Positions 36,298 through 49,160 of a stretch of DNA of 64,000 bases are shown here, in pieces. The notes under the pieces were generated by a model. It searched no databases. It was not told the DNA's origin and was given only the letters and a program-made list of their open reading frames with translations. The stretch spans positions 111,103 through 175,102 of the forward strand of contig KQ965754.1 in the NCBI GenBank assembly GCA_001574975.1. The letters are read 5' to 3'. Origin of the DNA: Gonapodya prolifera JEL478 (Eukaryota > Monoblepharomycota > Monoblepharidomycetes > Monoblepharidales > Gonapodyaceae). How positions within the stretch are numbered: position 1 is the first letter of the stretch; each line of letters begins with the position of its first letter. A program made the position numbers and the translations under genes.

Positions 36298-37231
36298 GCA
36301 GGTATTTAAGTCCCGTCCGGTCTGAGTCGTCGCTCAGGCAACTTGCGCGGTGTTTGTACAATCTGAGGCAAGTGAGGAACTGAAGTCGGCAAAATTTCAA
36401 GTCACCAGCCACCAATCCTTTGAACAAAATGAATCGGTCGTCATTCCAGAATTTTTACAGCCGGTACGCAAATAATTTGCATTTTCCGGAATCAATCGCC
36501 CATCTGTCTCAAAGGCCCTGTCTCTTCTGCACGTGTCAAAATTATGAAAGGTGAGGAGTACTTGCGTCTCTAACTTCTGCTGTCATAAAACTTGGGAATA
36601 GGATTTGGAAGAAAAGTGCCACAGCACCGGTACCCGGACCCACACAAAGTCAGACGTAGATGGTGGAATATGTAACCGGGACAAACCCTTCTGCTGCAAT
36701 GCTGCTGTCCGCTTTGTTCTCTTTCTCCCCTTGAGAATTATAATGCGACATTTGTGTCGAACAACGGTCGAGCGGTCGTCACTGCCGAGGGTCTACCAGC
36801 CCAGACATTTGGGCAAGTGGATTGTAGGTCAAAATGGCATACTTGACCCTCGTCGGGCGAGGCGTTCTGAAGGGCGCTGATGGACAGCGACAATGCATGA
36901 TGACAACATAGGAATGCCGCCCCACCTGCAAGCGGATTCTCTCTTTCGGAAAAAGTCATCTATAAACGTGTTATTTGGCATGTACATTTTCTTTTCTCGT
37001 TTGTTCCACGACTACGTGGGGGACGTTTCAATACGTAAAAGATGAGACCAATGCCAAAGCGGTTGGCAGACTATCAACATGGAGACCGCGATAATTCGAC
37101 TCCGCAGTCCAGATTGTGTCAAGTGTTTAGATCCACGTGTACACAGTGACAGTAACGACAAGGTGAGAGAATTCCAGAGTAAAAAGTGTTCGACCAGAAG
37201 TAACTTGATGCATCCAGCGCCACGGCACACT
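36298..37231. other. Intergenic, 0.93 kb
   Basis: No gene is supported. It lies upstream of the hydrolase and downstream of the LCB2 stop, and appears to be ordinary non-coding sequence. Confidence 0.4.
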
Positions 37232-39376
<2,145 letters not shown>

Positions 39377-39987
39377 TTTTCTTTGCAAGATTGGGGATTG
39401 CGGACGGAAGTGAGTACACTTGGAGGACGGAAATAACGGTTGCACTCTCAGAATGAGTTCCCCATGAATGCCGGTGCGCTGGTGGGATGCAAAAGCCGGG
39501 TGGCGCTTTTTCCAGTTATGTTGACAGCCCGCATCCCCGCATCGGCAGAATCTCCCCAGCCCCGCATCGCCGCACCCGACGTGGTCGATTACCTGCGCTG
39601 CGACGCTCAGCTTGATGGGTGACTCACCTCGGCTTCAAGGAGTGACAGACGGTGGATGAACTTTGGTAACACGCAACTTCCCGGCGACGACTCCACGTGC
39701 GGACGATGTGCGGGATTCCTTGTGTCTCGGCGCCTGCCGCGGGGAAGCTCGCTGGACGTTCGGGTGGGTCGAGGGGTTTGTGTGGTGGTCCAATGAAGGG
39801 GCAGGCTAATTGCCTCACTCAGCCCTTCCTGGAAGTGGCACTCCCGGAGTTTACCATAAATTCGCCGATGTGTTCATTGATTATAAATCCGACATGCTGG
39901 GTTCGTTAATATTTATCTGGTGCTGTGCCAGTCTCCTGGGTCTCACCGGTGCAAGCCGCCAATGAGTTGATTGACAGACTGTTCGGC
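39377..39987. other. Intergenic, LCB2 promoter side
   Basis: No gene was seen. It lies between the LCB2 start and the sirtuin stop. Confidence 0.4.
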
Positions 39988-41410
39988 CTACGAATCAAGA
40001 GTGTATCTGCCGAAGCTCCTTGTCAGTTGCTCGTCTAGATCAGCAGTTGGTGGAACATCTAAAAAAGGAAAGGGAGGTGGATTGCATCAGCTGTCCGACT
40101 TGAAGCATTCATAAAAGTCAGCAACTCACCCCAACCCAACTCTGCACACAACATCTCCATGACTCGATCTGTCCTCGCCCATATCCGTACCGTTGCTTCG
40201 TCATCAAGTGAGGTAGGCTGGAGGTTGACGATCACAAGCGGCTTCCGACGTCGAAGAACGTGTTCTGGGACGTCGCAGGCAGGACTGACAGTAAGCGACG
40301 TGCCAAGGACGAGGCCGAGGTCACAATTTTGCGAGCGGTGGATGGACGACACGAAGGCGCGGCGGGGGAGGGCGTCGCCTGTGCGAAATCATGAATTGAT
40401 CAAACCATTAGTTCCGAGATGGAACCAAGACATCCAGACGCACCAAAATGCACGATAGAATCTCTGATCCTCCCACCACAAGCAGGGCACATCTCGGCTC
40501 GGTAGGCCTTTCTCGCGGCCTCTCCCCAATCCACCTTTCCCGCGCTCCTGTAAAACTCTTCTCCGCACCCTTCGCATCTGTCCACATTGAGGTTTCCATG
40601 AAGCTCAGCGAGTTGGTCGCGGGGTATACCGCTTCTCAGGTGGAGGCCGTCGACGTTCTGGCTCACCACATAGTCCAGTTTACCGTGCTTGAGCATCGCA
40701 ACGAGGGCCATGTGGGTCGGGGTCGGCTTGACGGAGAGAATGGAGGGCATGGGAGGTGGTTTCTCGTTCCGGGCTTCGAAGGTCCTGACAGCATATTGGT
40801 GTTCGAAGTCGCACTCTCCATTTCATTTGATAGCACACTCACCAAACTCCCTTGGGTCCTCTGAAATCGGGGACTGAAGACACCGATAGCAATTAATTCA
40901 GGTTTTGGTTTGAAATACAGCCGTCATGAACTCACTTCCAGCTCTAAATATTCACGCGAGCAGGAGGTCAAACACAATCGAAATCAACTTGCCGTTCTCA
41001 GCCTTGAGCTCTACCGTGCACTCACGCAGTCGATATTCCAGCTCCCGTAAACACCACCACTTTATCCGCCTTCCTCACGAGCTCGGCGAGCTGGCGAACT
41101 TTTGCCCGAAGTTGCGGTTCCGGGTCGAAAAATTCAGTGGGGTCAAGTGGGGCGCCCTTGTCCGACGACCCGGCAGAAAAGAGCGACGAGGAGCCTCGAG
41201 GAGGTGGAGGTGGGCCCTCGGGTTGGGGATTGGAAGCAGTGGAGGTGCTTGCAGTTGACAGCGCTGACAGGAGAGCCGCTGAGAAGGATCGGTGAGAAGC
41301 GGATTCATTCGTAACGTGAAATTCGTTTCAGGATACTCACATACTCTGCTGAGAGCCTCCTGGACGATGGATTGAGGCTTGGAGCTATCGGTTTCAAGTT
41401 TCCGATCCAT
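39988..41410 (-). CDS. SIRT7-like (class IV) NAD-dependent sirtuin
   Basis: A Sir2-family deacylase. Start ATG 41410 (MDRKLETDSSKP). After a Pro-rich linker come RAKVRQLAELVRKADKVVVF and TGAGIST (NAD site); SQNVDGLHLRSG; the catalytic His in ELHGNLNV; zinc ligands CEGCGEE and CPACGG; then RIRDSIVHFG, a SIRT6/7-group mark that best matches SIRT7. The last core parts are LGLVLGTSLTV, RKPLVIVNLQPT and DRVMEMLCAELGW. I join the final exon (DVPPTADLDEQLTR) across a GTGAGT...TTTTTAG intron, ending at 39988. Class IV sirtuins are often nuclear and linked to rDNA or DNA repair; that role is inferred. It is divergent from a PARG-domain gene. Confidence 0.85.
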
Positions 41411-41604
41411 TTTGAATCAATCGATTCGGCGACCACCTCTGACTCGACGACGCTGCACTGGTCCTTCATCACCTACCCGTTTCCATCATTTTCTCCATCT
41501 TCGTCTCCCGCCATTGCAACTCGTTGCGGACCACGGTTCAATTCAGCCGTTCCAACACTTACACCCAACCAATCCACCTTACTTTCCCTTGCATTTTCTC
41601 CTCC
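41411..41604. promoter_or_regulatory. Shared divergent promoter, sirtuin/PARG
   Basis: 194 bp separate the two starts. It is rich in C and T on the plus strand (many TTTCC, CCAT and CACC blocks); no classical TATA element was recognised. A regulatory role is inferred from spacing only. Confidence 0.45.
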
Positions 41605-42781
41605 ATGCACTCTCTTTCATCAAGCACACGCACCCAGTTCGCCTCCCTCCTCGAGGAGTACCCGAACCTCATCGAAAACATCCGCAGGACCAAACTCTAC
41701 GCTTCCACGTCGCCCCTCACACCGTTGAAGCCCGATCAGCGACTCCCCCCCGTGCGCGTGGAGGTCATCAATGGCGATACTCTGGACGTGACACGGGAAG
41801 TGATGTTCGGGCCAAAGACTGTGGGTGATGTGGGTGAATCTGCCGCGGCCGCCGGAGGCCAACCGAGATTGAGACCACTTGTGTTGAATAGTGAGTTTTG
41901 TGGGTGAGGAGGGGCAGGAGTGGCCTGTGCATTTGCGCGAAGGTCGTTCAAAGACTGCGTGAGGTTGATTTCACGTCTCTGATCGTAAAACTCTAGTGGC
42001 CAATCCCGACAATCCCGGCGGTGGTTGGCTGCATGGAGCTCGGGCGCAGGAGGAGCAGATCTTCTATCGTTCTACATATGGTACGTGGGTCATTGCTGTT
42101 GTTTATGCGGAATTTATGTCACGGACCGAATCGTGAAACTGCGAACCTGAAGACCTGTCACTGTCGAACCACTTAAACATGGACCCGAACCGAACCTGGT
42201 CGTATCCCATTCCTCCCAAAGGAGCAATCTGCAGCCCTGGCGTACTTGTATTCCGGGCCAACTCTTACGAGAAGTATCGGCTCTTACCAACTAGTGAACG
42301 CTTCTTTGCCGATTTTGTTGCAGTAAGCGCCGTCATTGCGATACCATTCATAGAGTACCAGCAAGCCGTTTCCTCCAGGCTGCAGCAATCATATTCCCGC
42401 GAACTGTTCGCCCACAGGGCTCGTTGTATCATCAACTGAACGAATCTGATACAGCACTCACCAAGGACAAAATACGTACCATTCTAAGAGTCTCTTTGGA
42501 CAATGGGAACGATTCTCTTGTTCTTGGAGCGTTTGGGTGTGGGTGGGTCGATGATCCACCGATTGGTTTTTGAGGCAGGACATCCACTCATTGAACTCAT
42601 AAACATGAAACCCAGGGCATTTCTCAACCCACCAGAGCACATGGCTTCCCTTTTCCACCAAGTGTTTTTGGAGGAAGAGTTTAAAGGACGCTGGAAGCGC
42701 GTTGTGTTTGCGGTAATGGACCCCAAAGGAGAGGGCAACTGCGATGTATTCCATGAAGAGTTACAAGGCGTGGAAATTTAG
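41605..42781 (+). CDS. Microbial-type PARG (TIGR02452 family) ADP-ribose glycohydrolase
   Basis: Start ATG 41605 (MHSLSSSTRTQFASLLEEYP). The N-terminal helices contain VRVEVINGDTLDVTREV, then the catalytic signature NPDNPGGGWLHGARAQEEQI (GGG-x6-8-QEE, with the Gln-Glu-Glu binding and hydrolysing ADP-ribose). Later exons give RSTYDLSLSNHL, YPIPPKGAICSPGVLVFR, LVLGAFGCGWVD, and FGNPPEH-type residues spliced to HMASLFHQVFLEEEFKGR. The end is RVVFAVMDPKGEGNCDVFHE at 42781. All parts of a microbial-type PARG are present, and the length fits. It is paired head-to-head with a SIRT7-like sirtuin, so both ends of NAD-derived ADP-ribose chemistry are side by side. The TFIIA gene starts 89 bp downstream on the same strand. 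Confidence 0.87.
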
Positions 42782-42870
42782 TTATTCGAAGTTCCAAAAA
42801 GTTGCTGTGGTCACAAGCGGTAGTGTCCTCAAGAAATCTGTCACGGGTGTCCACAACTTTCCACGAGACG

Positions 42871-44381
42871 ATGGCGTCCATGAATCAAATCGTCCTGAGC
42901 GTGTACAAGACCATTATCGAGGACGTTATCGACAAGATCCGACCCGAGTTCGCGAACGTGGGCATCGAGGAGAACGTTCTCCACGAACTCCAAATGGTGA
43001 GTCTTTTCTGCCCGCAAAGCGATGGGAAGCGAGCGACCTGACCGACGCGCCATTGCCCCGCCGTCACTTCAACCCTTGGAGACATGGGAGAACAAGGTGA
43101 TGAACTCCGGAGTCGCCAATTTCCCAGCAGACTTCGTGTCCGGTGCCGAGTTCGTTGACCCAGCCCCTGCTCAAGCCGAGGCCATCACGCAGCCAGCTGC
43201 GGCGCCTCAGTTACAACTTCCTAACGGTCAGATTACTCTCGCTCAGCTGAGCAAGTTGTACGCACAGCAGACGGCTGGTGGTGCGGCTGCTGGACCGGCG
43301 GGAAACGCACGACAGGCGTCTGCCAGCTCCTCCACACCTTTCATAAAGAGCGAGTTCGGAGGATACAGGCAGGCGGGGCCGCAACCGGCTCAACGGCCTC
43401 CGGTTCCGTCGCAAATGGCGTATGCACAAGCTCAGAATGTGGGGTGGGGTGGTTGAGGGGGTTTCTTGGTATCACCCAAGATACTCAATTCGTCCATGGC
43501 TTTCCTTTCGATACTTCTGTACACACTTTGCCAGATCCTCCAACAACAAACCAGCGCTTCGGGTACCCTTAATCCCCAACTACTTCAATATATACAGCTT
43601 GCACAACAAAAACAACAGCAACAACGCCGTTTTCCTCAAGTGGATGGCCCGACGGACGTAGACGCTGGGGACGAAGGGTATCAGGAAGACACCGTTGAGG
43701 ACGGAGTTGAGACATATTCCCTGAATCGCGAGGTGGGCTTCCACTCGAAGCACCATCTTCGAGCAACTTACCGCAGTCATTCCTGCTAGACTGCCGACCT
43801 TGCCTTCAATCGTCAAGCTGCTTCGATATATGCCCAGCGGTCTCGGGAAACAGCGGAGCTGAGGGCAGCGCTGGTTGCTGGCGGGGGCGCGATTGACGGA
43901 GAAACATCTGGGGAAGCGGATGGTGCTCAAGCCTCGGCTGGGCTGGTGCGAGGAAGGAAGAAGGACAGGCGAAGGTGCAAGCTGCACGCCAATTCGGCTT
44001 TATCGGACGAGGGAAACGTTGCTACTACAGCGTCCACGAGTGCGCATCAGCCAGCCATACCTCAAGTCGATGGTGACGTAAATGAAGATGAAGAGGAAGA
44101 GGACGATGGAGCGGTGCGTGAAATATTGCGATAAACTCTTCGAACGGTTTCCCGAACACCTCGTGTTTTCATAGGACGGAGCCGGCTCCGACGGTATCGG
44201 CTCTGACCTTGACTCGGACTCGTCTGGTGACGAAGCAGAGGAGTCGGACTTGTGTCTGTGCCAGTACGACAAGGTGCAGCGGACAAGGAACAAGTGGCGG
44301 TGCGGTTTCCGAGACGGGGTGTTGAGCGTTGCCGGGAAGGATTACTTGTTTCACAGAGCCAATGGGGACTTCGAGTGGTAG
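42871..44381 (+). CDS. TOA1: TFIIA large subunit (Toa1)
   Basis: General transcription factor subunit that stabilises TBP on promoters. Start ATG 42871 (MASMNQIVLSVYKTI). The N-terminal four-helix part is NQIVLSVYKTIIEDVIDKIR, then GIEENVLHELQ before an intron; WENKVMNSGVANFPADF closes the helical domain. A long Gln/Ala/Pro linker follows, with QQKQQQQ near 43,615. After several introns come an acidic tract (DSDSSGDEAEESD) and the beta-barrel domain CQYDKVQRTRNKWRCGFRDG, ending GKDYLFHRANGDFEW at stop 44381. The domain order and both conserved ends match TFIIA alpha/beta. Convergent with RPB3. Confidence 0.93.
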
Positions 44382-44877
44382 GATGCGTTTCTGGGAAGGA
44401 AGAAGCGATGGGGCGCCCCTCAAGTGAGAGAGGGCCACCAAATTTTAGAAACAGACGAATATAAACCTTGCATTTGATTCAAAAACTGACGAATATCACA
44501 CAAGAACGTTGTTGCAATGACGCTTTTATTTTCAATAGTTCTTATGACTTGTCTCGTTCTATTTCCGTTGGACGGAGCAAAAGATCTTCGCAATTGTACA
44601 GTGTAGAAACACTCTATCGGTAGAGCCAAATGACCAGCAGTCGCTGTTTGGAATTCAAAATCCTCTTGATTGTGTGCGTCTAGCTGCTAAAATCGTTCAC
44701 TGTGCTTACGAGGTGGAATAATTGTGCTGGTCGTCTTCCAGTCTTACCATCAACTTCATGGAAGCTTCCATGTTGCGGTTCTCCGGAGCAGTATGAAGGG
44801 TAGATAATTGTCCTTCCAAGCGATCGCTTTTCGAAGTCTGGTGTGGTATTCTTCACATACAAGAAAACTAAAGTGAT
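44382..44877. other. Convergent 3' region TOA1/RPB3
   Basis: 496 bp between two stop codons; AT-rich, no gene seen. Presumably both 3' untranslated regions. Confidence 0.5.
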
Positions 44878-45973
44878 TCAAACATCTCCAGCACCATCCC
44901 TCAACTCTTTTACCACAAGAGCCAACTTGGCCTGCAGAGTTCTCATCGCCCAAAGCACTACGTCCGCCGGCTCAAGCGCTCCCGTCGTCTCCACGTTGAA
45001 GTAGAACGTCGTGGGCTGGGCTTTATAATCAAATGGCGCATCTTGTGCGGGAGCGGGTTCCAGCTGGGCGTTCAGGGATAGAGGCCATTCGGCAGCGGCG
45101 GAGTCTTCGTACCAGTACGTGGTGTGACTGGAGGACATGGCAGGTGAGAGAGTTCGACCGAAATTCGTGGCAATGTTGCCCGCCTACCGGAGTTTGTTGT
45201 GTGGGTCGTACTCGAAGGAGACTGCGGCACAGGGAGACCATTTAGCGTGCTCTTTGCCCGTCCCCTAAAAGTGTGCCAACCGGAGGTGGGTTCGTCTTCA
45301 CAGCTCCACTTATAAACCTTGACGAACTCGCCTTCTTTGCAATGCATCGGAAATCAATCTCCTGCCCCTTCCTCAGCTTTACTATCAAGATTCCTGGGTC
45401 GTCATCGTCGGCTGCCCCGAGGCCCGTGTACGCGTCCCGTCCCGTGCCAATGACAGGCTTCACCACGTTGTGCGACGAGACGAACGAGCGAGACGTGACC
45501 TCCATCTGGTCCTCATTAGCGCACCGAGCGCGCAGTGTGAGCTCGACGGAGCAGTTGGGACAGTATTCGGCGCAGGAGCAGTCCGTGGTTTTGTTGAAAC
45601 GGATGAATTCTGACATCCAGAAGGTCGAATCGTGAACGAGGCGACACAGGCAGCAGAAAGGCCATTTCAAAACCAATAAATCAGCGAGCGTTCATGCCTC
45701 CTGTGCGTCTAGCTGTTAGAACCCACCGTGGGAGACCAGAGGAATGAGTCCGAGTCTGTGGGTGATAAACTCGTCCGCCAGTGACGACGTGTTCGACTTA
45801 ATCTGCACCAAGTCGATAGCCATCGTCGGGACATCGGCAATCATTGTTCTCCGGAGGGCATTGGCGAAGGAGAGGTCCACGTTCGAGAGGGTGAAAGATA
45901 ACGAGTGGGCGGCCTTGTTCTCCTGGAGGTTGGAAATCTGTGGCCCGCGTTCGGACCCGAATCTGATTTCCAT
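44878..45973 (-). CDS. RPB3: RNA polymerase II subunit Rpb3
   Basis: The alpha-like subunit of Pol II that pairs with Rpb11. Start ATG 45973 ([15 protein letters not shown]). Marks in order: [20 protein letters not shown] (alpha-motif helix), [28 protein letters not shown]; after an intron, the zinc loop [11 protein letters not shown] (C-x-C-x3-C-x2-C) and VELTLRARC; then [33 protein letters not shown], and [20 protein letters not shown]. The end is [20 protein letters not shown] and a Rpb11-facing helix, stop 44878. Two or three introns are present. Sequence and length fit Rpb3; no break seen. Confidence 0.93.
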
Positions 45974-46361
45974 TGGATTGGTTATCAAGCGATGCTTGAG
46001 GGGGAGTCCGGTGGGGCAAGAGTTGCTGGTTGGGAATGTCCGGCAGAAATCCCAGCGGCATAGAATAAAGGTCCTTCATTTCTCTGGAAGCCTTACCCTA
46101 CTTTATCAGCTAAAACACGTTTCACGCCATACCAGGTCGCGCAAAATCGGACGACTTCACGACCCGAATGGTACGAATGGGCTGCCTGTGACACTCGAGC
46201 GTCTTTGGGGACTGGTTGTGTTAATACTATCCTGGCGAGCTGGTGGTGTGACAATTTGGGGGCACTGAGGGGAAAAAGAGCGGCGGAAGGGACGCTGTGT
46301 TTTGACTAATCGTGACATGAAATTTTTTCGGACTATAATTCACTGAAATAGATACACCAGA
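45974..46361. other. Intergenic, RPB3 promoter side
   Basis: 388 bp with no gene seen; between the RPB3 start and the GST stop. Confidence 0.4.
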
Positions 46362-47394
46362 CTATGGTCTGCACACAGTTTTCCCCTTCTGCACAGCAGG
46401 GCGAGCATTGACTCTCTTGGACCACTCCACGACGTTCTTGAATTCTGAAACTGAAAGATGGTCTCCCGCTGAAAAGTTCAAAAACCATCCCACTTGAGTG
46501 ATAGATATTCAAGAACACCAACAAATGATTGGTACCAACCTTGATAGAAGCCGGTCAGAACGTCAACCCAGGTCACGATGGCGATATCTGCGATTGTGTA
46601 CTCGTTGCCGACAACGTAGTCGTGTCCCTCGAGTTGCTTGTCTAACACTCCGAGCAATCGTTTCGACTCGACGGTGTACCTGTCAATGGCATACTTGATT
46701 GTGGAACCATATTCAGCCTCCAGATTGGAAATGTTGTCGACGGAAAACGCAAACGTACCTCAATCTTCTGAGGGGCAAACTTGTAGAAGTGGCCGAACTG
46801 TCCGAACGTCGGTCCAAGTCCTGCCATCTGGAAAGTCAAACCGTGAGATACTGAGCTCCGTGCCGGACTCCAACTGGGATCAACAACGATTTATACCTGC
46901 CAGAACACCCATTCAACGACTTCCCACTTTTCTCTAGGGTCCTTGGGAAGAAGCTTTCCGGTCTTTTCGGCAAGGTACAACAGGATCGCGCCAGACTCAA
47001 AAATTGAGATAGGCTTTCCATCGGGGCCGTCGGGGTCAACAATCGCGGGAATCTTTTGGTTAGGGTTCACAGCGGTGAATTCTGGGGTCTTATTGTCTCC
47101 TACGGAATTACGAAACGGTTGCGCAATGGAGCAAAGCCCAGGCCGAAGATTGGCGTGGCGGATTCTCGCACCTTTCATAATGTTGATGACATGGGGCTCG
47201 TAGGGAATCCCGAGCTCCTCGAGAGCGATTCCAAGCTTCTGTCCATTCGGGGTTGGGAAAGAGTAGAGCTGAATTGGAGCCATTGCTGGTTTTGAAAACG
47301 AGGTGAAAGCGCGTCGAGTAATGCTTCTTGAAAGCCCCGGGAGTGCGACGTAGAGTGCTGCGAAAGCCACAACTGCAGTTATAATGTGTCGCAT
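46362..47394 (-). CDS. Glutathione S-transferase, Ure2/GstA-like
   Basis: It probably conjugates or reduces with glutathione. The thioredoxin-like domain begins MAPIQLYSFPTPNGQKLGIA and ELGIPYEPHVINI, then after an intron FTAVNPNQKIPAIVDPDG and the glutathione-gamma-Glu contact FESGAILLYLAEKTG. The helical domain contains KWEVVEWVFWQ and ends VVEWSKRVNARPAVQKG at stop 46362. The frame stays open upstream of the usual start (47283) to ATG 47394 and adds MRHIITAVVAFAALYVALPG plus an Arg/Ser stretch, which could be a signal anchor or mitochondrial targeting peptide. Which start is used cannot be told. Several introns are present. Confidence 0.82.
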
Positions 47395-47696
47395 CGCGCA
47401 TCGTTTTAAAGGCGGTGGCTTACGAAACGAGTCTCCCAACAAGGCACTCCCGACCGCAGCTGGGTTATCTCTAATCAGGTGCACGCACACGTGTAAATGT
47501 GCAATAGCCACATCGTAAAACGAGGCAACTCCTATGAAACGAAATGTGTAACGCATTACATGTTGCCCAACAGCACAATGTACAAAGATTATAATTTTCA
47601 ATTATGTAAAGCAGGTATCCACAAAACTTGGTCTAAGAGACTCTGTCAGTCAAAGATGTTGACAGAGACTTTGTTGGAGGGACAATAACTCACGTT
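47395..47696. other. Intergenic, 302 bp
   Basis: Between the GST start and the coiled-coil family copy 2. No gene seen. Confidence 0.4.
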
Positions 47697-48784
47697 TCAC
47701 TCCTCAACGTTTTCCTCGTCGTCCTCAAAGATCGGCTCGCCCGTTGCCTCCGCATTTGAACTCCGGAAAACTTCCAGATTCGTCCATCCAAGGGAATTTG
47801 CAAAAGATTGCAAGTAGCACACGTGCTTATCAGACACTTGACTCTGGGTGGAGCAGGTTTGGGAGGGTCGAGTTCAAGGTCCGAAGTTCTGTTGTAGGAA
47901 TTAGACCCAGACTTTTACTCGCTTCCAGGAGCGCTAGCTGTCGCTTTGGGCCGAGCTTGATGTAGTTATGAGTTTTTCCAGAGAGTAAATCGTAGAGCAG
48001 TACGAGGTCAGCTATAACGTCCTGTGTATCGTCACGTGACATACGCTTTGCACGCTTCAGCACATGATCTGGTGGCGACTCCTTTTGGTTCGGCCAAAGG
48101 CGTGCAAAGAATGAGATCCTTGGTGAGTTCGCTGTAAAAGCAAATTCGCTCCTGCTGATTTGAACAGTCTTCCCCGCAGCGTCAGTTCTGTGCTTGACGT
48201 TGTATGGGATGGTGCTCTCTAACTTTTCTGTTGCTGATAGTGAGTTGGAAGTTCTTTGCAGAAGAAGGTTGTCCAAACACTCACCCATCATGGCGCGACC
48301 GTTCAGGAGGCCTCTGTCGTTCTCTGCATCGAGTAGCTGGAGCTCAAGGATCGCAGCTCGTTTCTCAAGGATCCCAGCTCGTGTCTCCGCAATGCTTCAA
48401 TAGTCTTTCTCCTTCAAGAGATCCTTCAAGACATGGTTTTTCTCCTTCACGACAAGGTCTTTCTCCTTCGAGGCATTATCTTTCTCTTTCAAGACATTGA
48501 CTTTCTCCTTCAAGAGATCCTTCACGACACGGTCTTTTTCCTTCAAGAGATCGAATCTCCTTCAAGAAGTCGCCTTTCTCTTTCAGTAGCAGTTCGACCA
48601 TCCGGTCCTTGTCTGCTAGGGCCATTTTGGCGATTTCAAAACCAACTTTTCGCTGGCCAACTGCTCGAGTTGTGTTTCCCTGCCCAGTGTTCCAGACGTT
48701 GGGCGGGGAAGGAGAGGCACCGACATGAATCGCGCGCAGGGACATGCCAGAGGTGAGGCGGCAGATGCGACGGAGCGAGAGCAT
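47697..48784 (-). pseudogene. Coiled-coil family, copy 2 (better preserved)
   Basis: ATG 48784 begins MLSLRRICRLTSGMSLRAIH, like copy 1 at 18008, followed by a helix with DKDRMVELLLKEKGDFLKEI. A stretch of heptad-like units (LLKEKD, VVKD, VLKEKD) covers 48,430-48,560, then AETRAGILEKRAAILELQLL. A shared GTGAGTG...CAG intron follows MMG (about 48,235-48,289). The conserved second half reads KLESTIPYNVKHRTDAAGKT, FFARLWPNQKESPPDHVLKR, DVIADLVLLYDLLSGKTHNY, KLGPKRQLALLEASKSLGL. After a probable second intron comes LGWTNLEVFR and an acidic end (EDDEENVEE) at 47697. A frame shift near 48,553 and an in-frame stop near 48,402 break the coiled-coil part, so it looks recently damaged. The family is not recognised. 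Confidence 0.55.
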
Positions 48785-49160
48785 TTGCTGAGACTGAAAG
48801 AGATGAAAACAAGGAGAAGGAGGAGCCCATTCGGCCCGCTACCAATCAGAAGTCAGAGAATTTCATAAGTTCGTAATTTACTCTAGATTCTTGTTTCGAT
48901 TTCTGGTGTATATGATTCATAAGGCAACAACAATTGTTCCAAGAGCCCAACCAGGACATTCAAGAAACAGGCCAATGGTAAGTACGAACATCGTAACTCC
49001 AGGTAAATAATCAAAGAGGCCACTCCTATGGTACAAATGTGTGACAGCGCCATTACGGTGTGCAATTAACGATTGCGGCCGTCGAAGACCTCGGCGACTT
49101 GGTTCGCGGTAACCCAGACAATTTCCTGATAAAGTGATGACAATTGCCTTTAGCATGGCA
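48785..49160. other. Intergenic or last exon of the membrane protein
   Basis: A minus-strand frame here (around TMFVLTIGLFLECPGWALGT) is hydrophobic and could be a further exon of the gene at 49161-51495, whose final exon ends near a GTGAGTG donor. It is not resolved. Confidence 0.3.
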
